Below the pieces are notes generated by a model. The model was not told the origin of the DNA and did not search any database. It saw nothing but the letters and a program-made list of their open reading frames with translations. DNA of 64,000 nucleotides from Brevundimonas subvibrioides (GTDB taxonomy: Bacteria > Pseudomonadota > Alphaproteobacteria > Caulobacterales > Caulobacteraceae), in assembly GCA_002280475.1 (NCBI GenBank), contig NCEB01000009.1, positions 46,640 to 110,639 of the forward strand, written 5' to 3'. The position numbers and the translations under genes are program-made. This document shows, in pieces, positions 17,945-27,515 of the stretch. Within the stretch, counting starts at the first letter, position 1. Every line of letters starts with the position of its first letter.

Positions 17945-18757
17945 TCACATCCCCAGTGTCGCGGCCAGCCTCAGGAACCCCCCGATGTCGATCGTCTCGG
18001 CCCGCGCGTCGGGGTCGATCCCGGCGGCCTCGCACAGGGCTCCGCCGCCCAATGGTTTCAGACTCGAGCGGAGCATCTTGCGACGCTGGCCGAAGGCGGC
18101 GGCGGTGACCCGCTCCAGACGCTTTTGCAGCTCGGGCGGCGGACGGTCCGGGCGGGGAATCAGGTGCACGACGGCCGAGGCCACCTTTGGCGGCGGAGTG
18201 AAGGCGGCGGCGGGCAGATGCATCACGATCCTGGCGCTGGCCGTCGCCTGGGAGATCACGGCGAGGCGGCCATAGGCCTCGTCACCCGGCGCGGCCACGA
18301 TCCTGTCCGCGACCTCCTTCTGGAACATCAGCGTCAGGGACAGGGGCGTCCACGGCCCCGTCAGCCATTTGATCAGCAGGGGCGTGCCGACGTTGTAGGG
18401 CAGGTTGGACACAAGATGCGCCGGGCCCTCGACCAGATCGGCCTCGCGGACCTTCAGCGCGTCGCCCTCGACGATCGCCAGCCGTCCGTCGCCGTCGTCG
18501 AGCTCGGACAGCAGGGGCAGGAAGCGGGGGTCCTTCTCGACCAGGACCAGCCGACCCAGATCGCTTTCCAGCAGGGCGCGGGTCAGGCCGCCAGGGCCGG
18601 GGCCGACCTCGATGACGGCGCGGCCCTCGAACGGGCCTGCCAACCGCACGATCTTTCGCGTCACGTTCAGGTCCAGCAGGAAATGCTGGCCGAAGCTCTT
18701 CCTGGCCAACAGGCCGTGGGCTTCCAGGGATTCGCGCAAGGTCGGGAGGTCGGTCAC
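17945..18757 (-). CDS. rsmA: 16S rRNA dimethyladenosine transferase RsmA (KsgA)
   Basis: Dimethylates two adjacent adenines near the 3' end of 16S rRNA. GTG start at 18757. The 270-residue product has KSFGQHFLLDLNV near residue 20, the SAM-binding VIEVGPGPGGLTRALL near residue 49, and the catalytic NLPYNVGTPLLIKWL near residue 118. Gene order pdxA-rsmA with surA and lptD upstream matches the conserved Proteobacterial envelope cluster. Confidence 0.95.
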   Translation of the reverse strand: MTDLPTLRESLEAHGLLARKSFGQHFLLDLNVTRKIVRLAGPFEGRAVIEVGPGPGGLTRALLESDLGRLVLVEKDPRFLPLLSELDDGDGRLAIVEGDALKVREADLVEGPAHLVSNLPYNVGTPLLIKWLTGPWTPLSLTLMFQKEVADRIVAAPGDEAYGRLAVISQATASARIVMHLPAAAFTPPPKVASAVVHLIPRPDRPPPELQKRLERVTAAAFGQRRKMLRSSLKPLGGGALCEAAGIDPDARAETIDIGGFLRLAATLGM

Positions 18758-18766
18758 CGCGCCCTG

Positions 18767-19762
18767 TTAGCGGCTGGCGCGCGCCGCCGCCATCTCGGAC
18801 GCCAGACAGATCGCGGCGATCAGGCTGTCGGGGCGGGCCACGCCCTTGCCCGCGATCTCGAAACCCGTGCCGTGGTCGGGCGAGGTGCGCACGATCGGCA
18901 GTCCCAGGGTGGCGTTCACCCCGCCCCAGAAGTCCAGTGTCTTGACCGGGATCAGGGCCTGGTCGTGATACAGGCAGATCGCCGCGTCGTAGGTGGCGCG
19001 CGCCTCGTCATGGAACATCGTGTCGGCCGGCAGAGGGTCGGTGATGGCGATGCCCTCGGCGCGCAGGGCCTCGGCGGCGGGCCGTAGCACCTCGATCTCC
19101 TGCAGGCCCAGCGCGCCGTTTTCGCCGGCATGTGGATTGAGGGCGGCCATCGCCAGGCGGGGACGGGCGATGCCGAAGTCGCGTCTCATGGCCTCGTGGA
19201 CGACGCGCGCCGTTCGCTTGACCCGTTCGGCCGTGACCATCTCCGGCACCTGGTCCAGCGGGAGATGGATGGTGACCAGACAGGCCCGCAGATCCCGGGC
19301 GGTCAGCATCATGACCGGACCCCGCGTCCCATCGAGCGGCGCGTCGGCCGTCAGTTCGGCGATGAACTCGGTATGGCCGGGGAAGCGGAAGCCGGCGGCA
19401 TAGAGCGGAGCCTTGGCGATCGGGGCCGTCACCAGGCCGGACGCGTCTCCTGACAGGCACAGGGCTACCGATTTCTCGATCCAGTCGGCGACGACACCGG
19501 CATTGCGGACATCCGGCGTTCCCGCCGTGACGGGCGCCGGCGCGGGATGATGCAGCACGGGCAGAGCTCTGCCGAAGCTCGTGGCCGCTTCGGATGGATG
19601 GTCGATCTCCGACACAGCGATGCCTTGGGCCGCCAACAGCCAGGCGTCGCCCACGACGAAGAACGGAGCTTCGGACCTCAGCGCGGTCCAGGCCTTGGCG
19701 ACGACCTCGGGTCCGATCCCGGCGGGTTCGCCCAGGCTCAGGACCAGAGGGGCCCGCGACAC
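18767..19762 (-). CDS. pdxA: 4-hydroxythreonine-4-phosphate dehydrogenase PdxA
   Basis: NAD-dependent step of pyridoxal phosphate synthesis. GTG start at 19762, three bases after the surA stop. The 331-residue product begins with LSLGEPAGIGPEV and carries the metal-ligand His residues in FPGHTEFIAEL, NPHAGENG and CLYHDQALIPVK, and the substrate-binding RTSPDHGTGFEIAGKG. Length fits the family. Ends 9 bases before the rsmA start. Confidence 0.95.
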   Translation of the reverse strand: MSRAPLVLSLGEPAGIGPEVVAKAWTALRSEAPFFVVGDAWLLAAQGIAVSEIDHPSEAATSFGRALPVLHHPAPAPVTAGTPDVRNAGVVADWIEKSVALCLSGDASGLVTAPIAKAPLYAAGFRFPGHTEFIAELTADAPLDGTRGPVMMLTARDLRACLVTIHLPLDQVPEMVTAERVKRTARVVHEAMRRDFGIARPRLAMAALNPHAGENGALGLQEIEVLRPAAEALRAEGIAITDPLPADTMFHDEARATYDAAICLYHDQALIPVKTLDFWGGVNATLGLPIVRTSPDHGTGFEIAGKGVARPDSLIAAICLASEMAAARASR

Positions 19763-19765
19763 GAC

Positions 19766-21112
19766 CTACTTCAGTTCGATCAGGGCGTCGGCGCGAAGGT
19801 CGCGCAGATAGCGACGGGCCAGCATGGCCAGGTTCTGGTTCCGCAACCGCGCTTCGACTTCGTTATAGGTCGGCACCTCTGCGCCGCCGACGCGGCGTCC
19901 GCAGACCGCCACCAGGTGCAGGCCCAGCGGCGTGCGGATCGGGCTCGAGATGGTGCCGACTTCGGCCGACCGCGCGACCTGCTGGAACTGGGGCGCGAGG
20001 TTCGCCACATCGGCCTCGCCAAGATCCGAGCCGAGAAGACCGGCTTCCGACGACGTCCGCTGGATCAGGTTATCGCACGTCAGGCTGGGCTGCAGGGCCG
20101 TCAGTCGCTGGGTGGCCGCCGCCACGTCGGCCTCGGCGGCGGTTTCCGGCAGTTCGATCATGGCCTGCTTCAGGGCGACCAGGCTGGTCGCCGCGCCCGC
20201 GCGCTTGTCGCGCATGTAGATGATGTAGACGCCACCCTCGACAGGGATCGGACGCGACAGCTGGCCCGTGTCCAGGCTGTCGAGCGCGGCCTGCAGCGCG
20301 GGCTGGACGGTGCCCTGAACGATCCAGCCCGCGTCGCCGCCGCGTGCGGCGGACGGGGCGGCCGAGAACTGTCGCGCCACCGCCTGGAACGGCGCGCCCT
20401 GGACCATCTGGGCGACCAGTTGTTCGGCCCCGTTCAAGGCGGCCTGCTGGCCCCCGACGCGGGCGGCCTCGATGTAGATCTCGCCGATCAGATACTGGGG
20501 CTTGGACGCGGCCTCGGACAGCTGACGCAGGTTCTGCTCGACCTGGGCGCGGCTGACCCGCGCGCGGCTGTTGAAGCGGCCACCCACCAGCTGTCGCCAG
20601 CCGATCTCGGTCCGCAGCTGCTCGCGCAGCTGATCCGGGCGAATGCCGCCCTGGGCCAGGAAGCCGACGTATTGTTCGACCGTCGTCCCGGCGTCCTGCG
20701 CCATGGCCGCGATCTCCTGGTTCACCTCTTCGTCGGTGATGATCAGCTGCTCGAAGTTGGCGATCTCCTGGGCTTGTAGCCGCTCTTCGATCAAAGCCTG
20801 CAACGCCTGCTGCTGGATCGCGGGAATGTTCTCCTCGGTCGGCTGGACCTGGCTCATGGCGATGACGGTCAGCATGCGCTGCCGCAGATCGAAGCCGGTG
20901 ATGATCTGGTCGTTGACGGTGGCGACGATCCCGTCCGCCAGCCGGAACTCGGGCGCCGGCGCAGTCGGGGCGACGGGGGCCTGCTCCGCGGCAGGGTCCA
21001 ATGTGCCGGCCGCCTGCGCGGGCGCGACTCCGCCCGTCGTCGATTGGGCCACCGCAGAGCCGGCGACCAGCGCGGCCATCGCGACCCCGGTCGTAAAACG
21101 CATCAAACCCAT
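19766..21112 (-). CDS. surA: SurA-like periplasmic chaperone / PpiC isomerase
   Basis: Escorts outer-membrane proteins such as LptD through the periplasm. The ATG at 21112 has AGGA upstream and is followed by a signal peptide (MRFTTGVAMAALVAGSAVA); the longer frame lacks one. The 448-residue product has the SurA N-terminal domain (IVATVNDQIITGFDLRQR near residue 70) and a PpiC-type domain with GGDAGWIVQGTVQPALQAAL near residue 270. A second isomerase domain is weak or absent. It lies between lptD and pdxA as in other Proteobacteria. Confidence 0.9.
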   Translation of the reverse strand: MGLMRFTTGVAMAALVAGSAVAQSTTGGVAPAQAAGTLDPAAEQAPVAPTAPAPEFRLADGIVATVNDQIITGFDLRQRMLTVIAMSQVQPTEENIPAIQQQALQALIEERLQAQEIANFEQLIITDEEVNQEIAAMAQDAGTTVEQYVGFLAQGGIRPDQLREQLRTEIGWRQLVGGRFNSRARVSRAQVEQNLRQLSEAASKPQYLIGEIYIEAARVGGQQAALNGAEQLVAQMVQGAPFQAVARQFSAAPSAARGGDAGWIVQGTVQPALQAALDSLDTGQLSRPIPVEGGVYIIYMRDKRAGAATSLVALKQAMIELPETAAEADVAAATQRLTALQPSLTCDNLIQRTSSEAGLLGSDLGEADVANLAPQFQQVARSAEVGTISSPIRTPLGLHLVAVCGRRVGGAEVPTYNEVEARLRNQNLAMLARRYLRDLRADALIELK

Positions 21113-21186
21113 GGTCAGTCCTGGTTCCTTCGAAGCCTCGCGGACCGGTTGCTCACCGGTCAGGCGCACGCCTTCACGCCTCATGC

Positions 21187-23625
21187 CTAACGCAGGCCAT
21201 TCGATCCATAGCCTGACCCTCCAAAAGTGGCGAGGTTTAGACGGAAGAAGACGCCGTCGGACGGTCCGGTCGGTCGGACCCGGGTGTTGTCACGCCGATA
21301 GCCCACCTCAATGCGGAAACAGTCGTCGTCGAACAGCAGGCCGACCTCGGACCGGGTGATCAGGTCGCGCTCCAGGTCGGCGATGCCCGCGACCGTGATG
21401 CCCCAGTTGCCATAGACGAACTGCTGGGCCGCGACCTGGACGAACTCGTAGTTCCGGTTCAGCGGGCCATCCAGGGGATTGGATCGATCCAGAATATAGC
21501 TGACGGTCGCCAGGTTGCGGCGGCCCCAGCGTCCGTCGACTGCGGTCTCCGCGCGTCGCAGATCGCCCGATCCGTCGATCGTGGCGTGGCCCCAGCCGCG
21601 GATGCGATCGGACGGCTCGAACTCCGCCTGGACCACCCAGTCCGAGGTCTGTGCCGCCAGGCCGGTCGGGTCATAGAGACGGGTCGGATCATCCGGGATC
21701 GGCACGCGGAAACCGTCCTGCTCGGCGTCGCGCACGCTTCGCCCGATGAAGACGCTGGCGCTGCGGCTCTCGCCCCAGCGCAGGGTCGTGCGGACCCCCG
21801 CCGTCAGACGCACGCCTCCCTCCAGCAGGTCGTGACCCGGGAAGCGGTCGACACGGAACAGGGACGATCCGTCCAGCTCGATCGTTTCGGCGTCCTCGTT
21901 GGGGATGCGCGGGTCCAGGTCCGGATCGGTCGAGAGCGACAGCTGACCCATCGGTTCGACGATCAGGTCGGCCCCGTCCGCCAGCCTCCGGATCAGGGGA
22001 TAGCTGACGTCCAGGCCCACCGTGGCGCGCTGGCGCGAGATCGTCTCGTTCTCGAGGCCCAGGATGGGCGGCAGGTCGTCGACAGAATAGACGTCGACCC
22101 GTCCGTCGACGAAGGGCTCGTAACGGATGCCGGCCGGAGAGATGAAGGCGCGCCGCCAGTCCAGCTGTCCGGAGATCCGGCGGCTGTCCACGCCGGGCAG
22201 GCCGGCGGTCGGCCCGGGCGGAATCACCTCGGGCCGCAGGACCGGGCTGCCGAAATAGCGTTCGCGATACAGCGACACCGCCGATCCGCGCAGACGCAGC
22301 CGCCCGCCCAGCACAGCCGTGTTCGGCTCCCATCGGGCGTCGATCAGGGGGGCCACCAGCGGCAGGGTGTCGTCGTCCTCGAACACGTTCAACGCGGGCG
22401 TCACCGGATCGAACCGCGACACCCTCAGCGACTGGATCGAGAAGGCGGCGACGGACAGATAGGACCGCTCGGTCTGGCGCTCGGCATAGAGCTGGCTGAT
22501 CAGCCGACGCTGATCGCCATAGTACAGGCCATTGTCCTGATAGCGGTCCTGGACGTCGTAGCGGTCGAACAGGGTCTTGTCCGACGTGCGTTCGGCGGTG
22601 AAGCCCCAGCGCCAGGGTCCCGCCGGATCGAATCGGCCATAGCCGAGGAAATAGCTGCGGCTGGTCCTGTCGCCGAAGTCGACGTTTGACTCGGCGTCGC
22701 CGTCACCGTCCAGGTCGAAGTCGCCGAAGTTGCGGGCATAGGTCCCGCCACCGCGCAGGACGATTGTCCCGTCCGCGAACCGCCGGCGCCACTGCAGGTT
22801 CAGGAACGGTTCGACGCGGGTGTTGAACTGCGGACTGATCAGCCAGTCCTCGGATGGGGAGACGACGTGCAGATACGGCGTCTCCAACGACAGGCCCCGC
22901 CCGTCGTCGTAATTCACCGTCGGGACCAGGAAGCCCGAGGCCCGTTCGACCGTCGGATCCGGGTGCGCGAAAGCGGGCAGCCAGAACACCGGCACGCCGC
23001 CCAGCTTGAACACGGCGTTGCGATACAGAATCGCCCGCAACTCCTCGTCTTGAACGACCTTCTCGGCCTGGATCGACAGGCTGGGTTCCTTGGGGTTTCC
23101 CTCGGCGTCGCAGATCGGGCAGGGGGTGAAGATGGCGTAGTTCAGTTCGTTGACGTTCTCGCTGCGCCGCACCGCCGTCGCGGCCATCAGGCTGGCCCCG
23201 TTGGTCAGGCGCGTAGCGAAGTCCACCGCCACCCCGGCACGCAGGTCCTCGTCCAGTTCCAGATGGCTGGCGAACACCCGGTTGCCCTCTGGATCGGTCA
23301 ACTCGACCTCGCCGTCCGCCGTGCCGATCCCCTGGCCGATGTCGAAGGTCAGGCTGCGGCCCAGGAGGGTGTTGCCCTGGTAGCGCGCGAAGACACGCTC
23401 GCTCTCGCCGGTGGCTGAAATGACGTCGCCGCTGCGTCCCGCGCGGTCGGCCTCGATGTAGATCGCGTCGGGGGCCAACCCGTCGGGGGCGGGACGGATG
23501 TCTGGCGCGCGCGGCGGGGCGGTCTGCGCCACCGCGACGGCGGGCAGACAGGCCAGCACGGCCGCCCCGGCCAGCAGCCGGGCGCGCAGGACGCTTTTGC
23601 CAGAGACGGAACCGCCGGACCGCAT
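21187..23625 (-). CDS. lptD: LPS-assembly outer-membrane protein LptD
   Basis: Forms, with LptE, the outer-membrane translocon that inserts lipopolysaccharide. The 812-residue product has a signal peptide (residues 9-33, ending AVAVAQT), an OstA-like jellyroll (IYIEADRAGRSGDVISATG; YQGNTLLGRSLTFDIGQG), then a long barrel with PVFWLPAFAHPDPTVERASGFL. Cys residues in FTPCPICD near residue 169 and DDDCFRIEVGYRRDN near the end could form the stabilising disulfides. Followed by surA with a 74-base gap; preceded by lptG. Confidence 0.94.
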   Translation of the reverse strand: MRSGGSVSGKSVLRARLLAGAAVLACLPAVAVAQTAPPRAPDIRPAPDGLAPDAIYIEADRAGRSGDVISATGESERVFARYQGNTLLGRSLTFDIGQGIGTADGEVELTDPEGNRVFASHLELDEDLRAGVAVDFATRLTNGASLMAATAVRRSENVNELNYAIFTPCPICDAEGNPKEPSLSIQAEKVVQDEELRAILYRNAVFKLGGVPVFWLPAFAHPDPTVERASGFLVPTVNYDDGRGLSLETPYLHVVSPSEDWLISPQFNTRVEPFLNLQWRRRFADGTIVLRGGGTYARNFGDFDLDGDGDAESNVDFGDRTSRSYFLGYGRFDPAGPWRWGFTAERTSDKTLFDRYDVQDRYQDNGLYYGDQRRLISQLYAERQTERSYLSVAAFSIQSLRVSRFDPVTPALNVFEDDDTLPLVAPLIDARWEPNTAVLGGRLRLRGSAVSLYRERYFGSPVLRPEVIPPGPTAGLPGVDSRRISGQLDWRRAFISPAGIRYEPFVDGRVDVYSVDDLPPILGLENETISRQRATVGLDVSYPLIRRLADGADLIVEPMGQLSLSTDPDLDPRIPNEDAETIELDGSSLFRVDRFPGHDLLEGGVRLTAGVRTTLRWGESRSASVFIGRSVRDAEQDGFRVPIPDDPTRLYDPTGLAAQTSDWVVQAEFEPSDRIRGWGHATIDGSGDLRRAETAVDGRWGRRNLATVSYILDRSNPLDGPLNRNYEFVQVAAQQFVYGNWGITVAGIADLERDLITRSEVGLLFDDDCFRIEVGYRRDNTRVRPTGPSDGVFFRLNLATFGGSGYGSNGLR

Positions 23626-23667
23626 GGAAATGGATACCGCTCCTGATGGCCCCCGCCGGGGCCGGGC

Positions 23668-24819
23668 TTAGCCGTCTTCGGTATAGAACAGCAAGGTGAA
23701 GGCGGCGAGCGCCGTGAGGATCGCCGGCAGCCAGGCGGCGACCACCGGCGGCACGACCTCCGCCGATCCCATTGCGGCCGAGAACTGGTTCAGAAAGAAG
23801 AAGGCGAACCCGAGGACCACCGCCGAGACCGCCATCCGCGCCAGATCGCCCAGTCGCATCAGCCGCAGCGAGAACGCCGCCGCGAGGATGGTCATGGCCG
23901 CGAAGGTGAGAGGCGTGGACAGCAACTGCTGGAATCGCAGCTGATAGGCGGTCGACGAAAATCCCGCGTCCTCGATCCGCCGGATCTGGCCGGGCAGGGA
24001 CCAGAAGGGCGTCGATTGCGGCCGGGCGAACCGCTCGAAGGCCTCTTCGTCCGCCAGGGCCGAGGGCAGGTCCAGGGTGGCATAGCGCATCGCGCGCTGG
24101 CCGGTCTGGGCACCCACTGCGTCGTAGAGGCGCCAACGTCCGGCCGACAGGCTGGCGGCCGGGGCGTCGATCCGCTCCGTGAAGGCCCGCCGGCCGTTGG
24201 GGTCGGTGGTGTAGATGAAGAAGGTCACGTCCAGCAGCCGGGCGTTGGCGCGGTCCTGCCGCCCGGCGCGGATGACCATCTGGCGCTGGCCCTCGCCCTC
24301 GCGCAGCCAGATCGCCTGTTGCTGTTCGTCGCCGCTCATGACGGAGCCCGAGATGCGCTGGCGCTCGCGCTGGAACAGGCCGTCGCCCGAGGCCGCGAGG
24401 GGGCCGAACACCGTCACCGTCAGGACCCCGGCGACCAGGGCCGCGCCGGCCGCCGGCAGTACGAAACGCCAGGCCGAGACCCCCGCCGCCCGCATGGCCA
24501 CCAGCTCCGAGCGACGGTTCATGCTGACGAAGGCGGACAAGGTGCCGAACAGGAAGACGAACGGCAGCAGCTGAACGATGACCGCCGGGCTCTTGACGAG
24601 CATCAGGCCCAGAATGCGGAACGCCGAAAGATCGGTGTCCGAGCCCAGGCCGCGCGAGATCTCCACGAAGTCGATCAGCATCACCAGGGCGGAGATCACC
24701 CCGAGCGCCACCGCCAGGGATCGGGCCAGCTGGACCAGCACATAGCGTTCGATCCGACCCAGCCGCAGGGCGCTCAACACATGCCGGGGCGCGGCGGCGA
24801 ATGACCCGAGCGCGGTCAT
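23668..24819 (-). CDS. lptG: LPS export ABC permease LptG
   Basis: One of two inner-membrane permeases that, with LptB2, extract LPS from the inner membrane. The ATG at 24819 overlaps the lptF stop as ATGA and begins MTALGSFAAAP; the longer frame reading into lptF was rejected. The 383-residue product begins with the amphipathic IERYVLVQLARSLAVALG, has three N-terminal helices, the coupling-helix stretch MNRRSELVAMRAAGVS, a periplasmic beta-jellyroll, and three C-terminal helices ending LLFYTEDG. Confidence 0.93.
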   Translation of the reverse strand: MTALGSFAAAPRHVLSALRLGRIERYVLVQLARSLAVALGVISALVMLIDFVEISRGLGSDTDLSAFRILGLMLVKSPAVIVQLLPFVFLFGTLSAFVSMNRRSELVAMRAAGVSAWRFVLPAAGAALVAGVLTVTVFGPLAASGDGLFQRERQRISGSVMSGDEQQQAIWLREGEGQRQMVIRAGRQDRANARLLDVTFFIYTTDPNGRRAFTERIDAPAASLSAGRWRLYDAVGAQTGQRAMRYATLDLPSALADEEAFERFARPQSTPFWSLPGQIRRIEDAGFSSTAYQLRFQQLLSTPLTFAAMTILAAAFSLRLMRLGDLARMAVSAVVLGFAFFFLNQFSAAMGSAEVVPPVVAAWLPAILTALAAFTLLFYTEDG

Positions 24820-25805
24820 GCGAACCGAGCCTTCAACGACGACAGCGACCAACTGTTCGCTCGCCGTGGCTTGAGGGCGCGGAACAGCAGCCGCAGCGAC
24901 AGGGCGGTCGCGGCGATCGGGAGGATGTACTGGAACACGTTCAGCCAGCCGTTCCAGGCGCTGGCCGCCACCACGGCGTAGCCGACGATCCGGACCAGCA
25001 GGAAGGCGGCCGAGGCCCTGGCGATGCGGCCGCTGTATCCCGTCCGGCTGAACGCTCCGCCAAGGATCGCCGTCACCGCCATGGCCATGGCGGTGAGCGC
25101 ATAGAGCGGCGAGGACAGGCGAGCATGGGCCTCGGCCAGCAGCTCGCCCCGCGATCCGGCGGTCTCGATTAGTTGCGGCGTCGGCGAGAACAGTTGACCC
25201 ATCCACAGGTCGGCCGGTTTGTAGCGGACTGCCTCGGTGTCGGTCACATACTGTCCCAGAGGAAAAACGTAGCCGTCGAACGACAGTTGCTGCAGCACAC
25301 CGGCCGAGCTGTACTGCTGCCACGACCCCGCGCGCATGGTCAGCACCGGTTGGCCATCGACCCGGCCGAAACGCGCTTCGGACGCGTCCCAGGTCGTGAC
25401 CTCTTCACCGTCCTGGATGTGGATGAACAGGTTCTTCAGCAGGCCGTTCTGCTGAATCTCCTGGACATAGACCGTCAGCCCGTTCGGGCCCTGGACGAAG
25501 CGCCCCTCCTCGACCAGCAGGGCGGCCAGGTCGGTGCGAATCTCGAAGGCCTGCTCGCGCGACGCTCTCTGGGCCCAGGGCTGGACCACCACATTGGTGA
25601 CAAGCATCACCAGGGCCACGGCGGCGGCCAGGCGCGCGGCCGGTTCGATCATGCGCCAACGCGTCATGCCGCTGGCATAGGCGGCGGTCAGTTCCTGCTC
25701 GCGCTGAAGCCGGGTCAGGGCGATCAGGGCGCCGACGAACAGGCCGATCGGCAGGATCACCGCGAACAACTGCGGCACCGCCAGCAGGGTCAGCTTCAGC
25801 ATCAC
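24816..25805 (-). CDS. lptF: LPS export ABC permease LptF, 5' end disrupted
   Basis: The open frame of 329 residues covers most of LptF: PQLFAVILPIGLFVGALIALTR, the coupling stretch EQELTAAYASGMTRWRMIEP, the jellyroll (LFIHIQDGEEVTTWDASEA) and three C-terminal helices. A normal LptF begins about 50 residues earlier. The expected start is present at 25894 (MTLIQRYLFR), but after ten codons the frame shifts: the next 19 residues of LptF (LSQSLDQLEVIVERGQSVW) sit in another frame at 25806-25862. The stretch that should encode the first membrane helix is missing. The given start (GTG 25805 or ATG 25802) is the first one available in frame. Whether a working protein is made is uncertain. Confidence 0.7.
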   Translation of the reverse strand: MMLKLTLLAVPQLFAVILPIGLFVGALIALTRLQREQELTAAYASGMTRWRMIEPAARLAAAVALVMLVTNVVVQPWAQRASREQAFEIRTDLAALLVEEGRFVQGPNGLTVYVQEIQQNGLLKNLFIHIQDGEEVTTWDASEARFGRVDGQPVLTMRAGSWQQYSSAGVLQQLSFDGYVFPLGQYVTDTEAVRYKPADLWMGQLFSPTPQLIETAGSRGELLAEAHARLSSPLYALTAMAMAVTAILGGAFSRTGYSGRIARASAAFLLVRIVGYAVVAASAWNGWLNVFQYILPIAATALSLRLLFRALKPRRANSWSLSSLKARFA

Positions 25806-26040
25806 CCAGACGCTCTGGCCGCGTTCGACGATGACCTCCAGCTGATCCAGGCTCTGGCTGAGGAGCGGAAAAGGTAGCGCTGAATCAGGGTCATGCGGGC
25901 GATGGAAATCACCCGGTTGCGGGCGCGGACGTGGCGGCGCATCTAATACACGCGCTGGCCAGCCGCCGACAATGGCGGCTATAGCTAAGCTTCACAGTAT
26001 CAACGACCGGGCCACACCCGGCTGGAGTCCGCTTTTTCCC

Positions 26041-27513
26041 ATGCAGATCGATTTCGTCGCCGACGCCCACCGCTCGGGTGCTCTCGCCATTCTGGTTCAT
26101 GACGGCCGCGTTCTGGCCGGTGCGGGAGGCGACCACGACGCGGCGACCTCCGGCGGACTGACCAGGGCCATGGGCACCAGCCGCTTCACCGGCGGCACCA
26201 ACTCGACCACCGTCGTGGCCGCCCCCTCCGGCCTGACGGCCGATCTGGTGGTGCTGAGCGGGGCGGGAGACGCGGCCAAGTTCGACGACCTGGCGCTGGA
26301 GACCGCCGTCGGGGCGGCCTATCACGCGGTCAAGCTGTCGGGGCTGGAAGCGCTGACCATTGACCTGGCGCACCTGTCGGCCGAACAGGCCGCGCGGGCG
26401 GCCTTCGCGGTTCGTCTGGCTGCCTATCGGTTCGACAAATACCGGACCAAGGAAAAGCCGGACAAGATCCCGTCGATCAAGACCGTCCACATCGTCACCA
26501 AGGACCCGGCGGCCGCGGAGGCCGCGCTGGAGCCGCTGAACGCCGTCGCCGACGCAGTCTATTTTTCGCGCGATCTGGTCGCCGAGCCCGCCAACGTCCT
26601 GTATCCGGCCGAGTTCGCCCGCCGGGTCAAGGAGCTGGAACGCCTCGGCCTGACCGTCGAGATCCTGGGCGAAAAGGAGATGGAGGGCCTGGGCATGCAC
26701 GTCCTCCTGGGCGTCGGCCAGGGCTCGGTGCGCGAAAGCCAGTTGGCCGTCATTCAGTGGAACGGCGGCAAGCCGGGTGATCAGCCCATCGCCTTCGTCG
26801 GCAAGGGCGTCTGCTTCGACACCGGCGGCATTTCCATCAAGCCCGCACAGGGCATGGAGGACATGATCTGGGACATGGGGGGTGCCGCGGCCGTCGCCGG
26901 GCTGATGCATGCGCTGGCGGGTCGCAAGGCCAGGGTCAACGCCGTGGGCGTGCTGGGTCTTGTCGAGAACATGCCCGACGGCAACGCCCAGCGCCCGGGC
27001 GACATCGTCAAGTCCATGTCGGGCCAGACCGTCGAGGTCATCAACACCGACGCCGAGGGTCGCCTCGTCCTGGCCGACGCGCTTTGGTACACGCAGGACC
27101 GCTTCAAGCCGAAGTTCATGGTCGATCTGGCGACCCTGACCGGGGCCATGATCGTGGCGCTGGGCCTCGACTACGCCGGGGTCTTCGCCAATGACGACGA
27201 TCTGGCGAACGCCATCCTGGCGGCCAGCCCGAAGGTCGGCGAGAACGTGTGGCGCATGCCGCTGCCGCCCCAGTACGACAAGATCATGGACAGCGTGAAC
27301 GCCGACGTGAAGAACTCGGCCGGTCGCGACGGTGGATCGATCACGGCGGGCTTGTTCCTGCAGCGCTTCACCAACGGCGTCCCTTGGGCCCACATCGACA
27401 TCGCCCCCACCGCCTGGGTCAACAAGTCCACGCGGCCGACGGTCCCGGACGGCCCGGTGGGCTGGGGAGTCCGTCTGCTGGACCGGATGGTGGCAGACAC
27501 CTACGAGGGCTGA
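26041..27513 (+). CDS. pepA: Leucyl aminopeptidase (cytosol aminopeptidase) PepA
   Basis: Dinuclear-metal M17 exopeptidase that removes N-terminal residues; in some bacteria it also binds DNA. The ATG at 26041 gives the usual MQIDFVADAH start. The 490-residue product contains KGVCFDTGGISIKPAQGMEDM near residue 256 (metal and Lys ligands) and the M17 signature NTDAEGRLVLADAL near residue 335. Divergent from lptF with only 146 bases between the start codons, so both promoters are packed there; followed by holC 2 bases later. Confidence 0.95.
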   Translation: MQIDFVADAHRSGALAILVHDGRVLAGAGGDHDAATSGGLTRAMGTSRFTGGTNSTTVVAAPSGLTADLVVLSGAGDAAKFDDLALETAVGAAYHAVKLSGLEALTIDLAHLSAEQAARAAFAVRLAAYRFDKYRTKEKPDKIPSIKTVHIVTKDPAAAEAALEPLNAVADAVYFSRDLVAEPANVLYPAEFARRVKELERLGLTVEILGEKEMEGLGMHVLLGVGQGSVRESQLAVIQWNGGKPGDQPIAFVGKGVCFDTGGISIKPAQGMEDMIWDMGGAAAVAGLMHALAGRKARVNAVGVLGLVENMPDGNAQRPGDIVKSMSGQTVEVINTDAEGRLVLADALWYTQDRFKPKFMVDLATLTGAMIVALGLDYAGVFANDDDLANAILAASPKVGENVWRMPLPPQYDKIMDSVNADVKNSAGRDGGSITAGLFLQRFTNGVPWAHIDIAPTAWVNKSTRPTVPDGPVGWGVRLLDRMVADTYEG

Positions 27514-27515
27514 TC

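Noticed and set aside
23668..25323. A 551-residue single protein spanning lptG and part of the lptF region
   Set aside because: The first ~167 residues are out-of-frame lptF sequence; lptG starts at the ATG overlapping the lptF stop.
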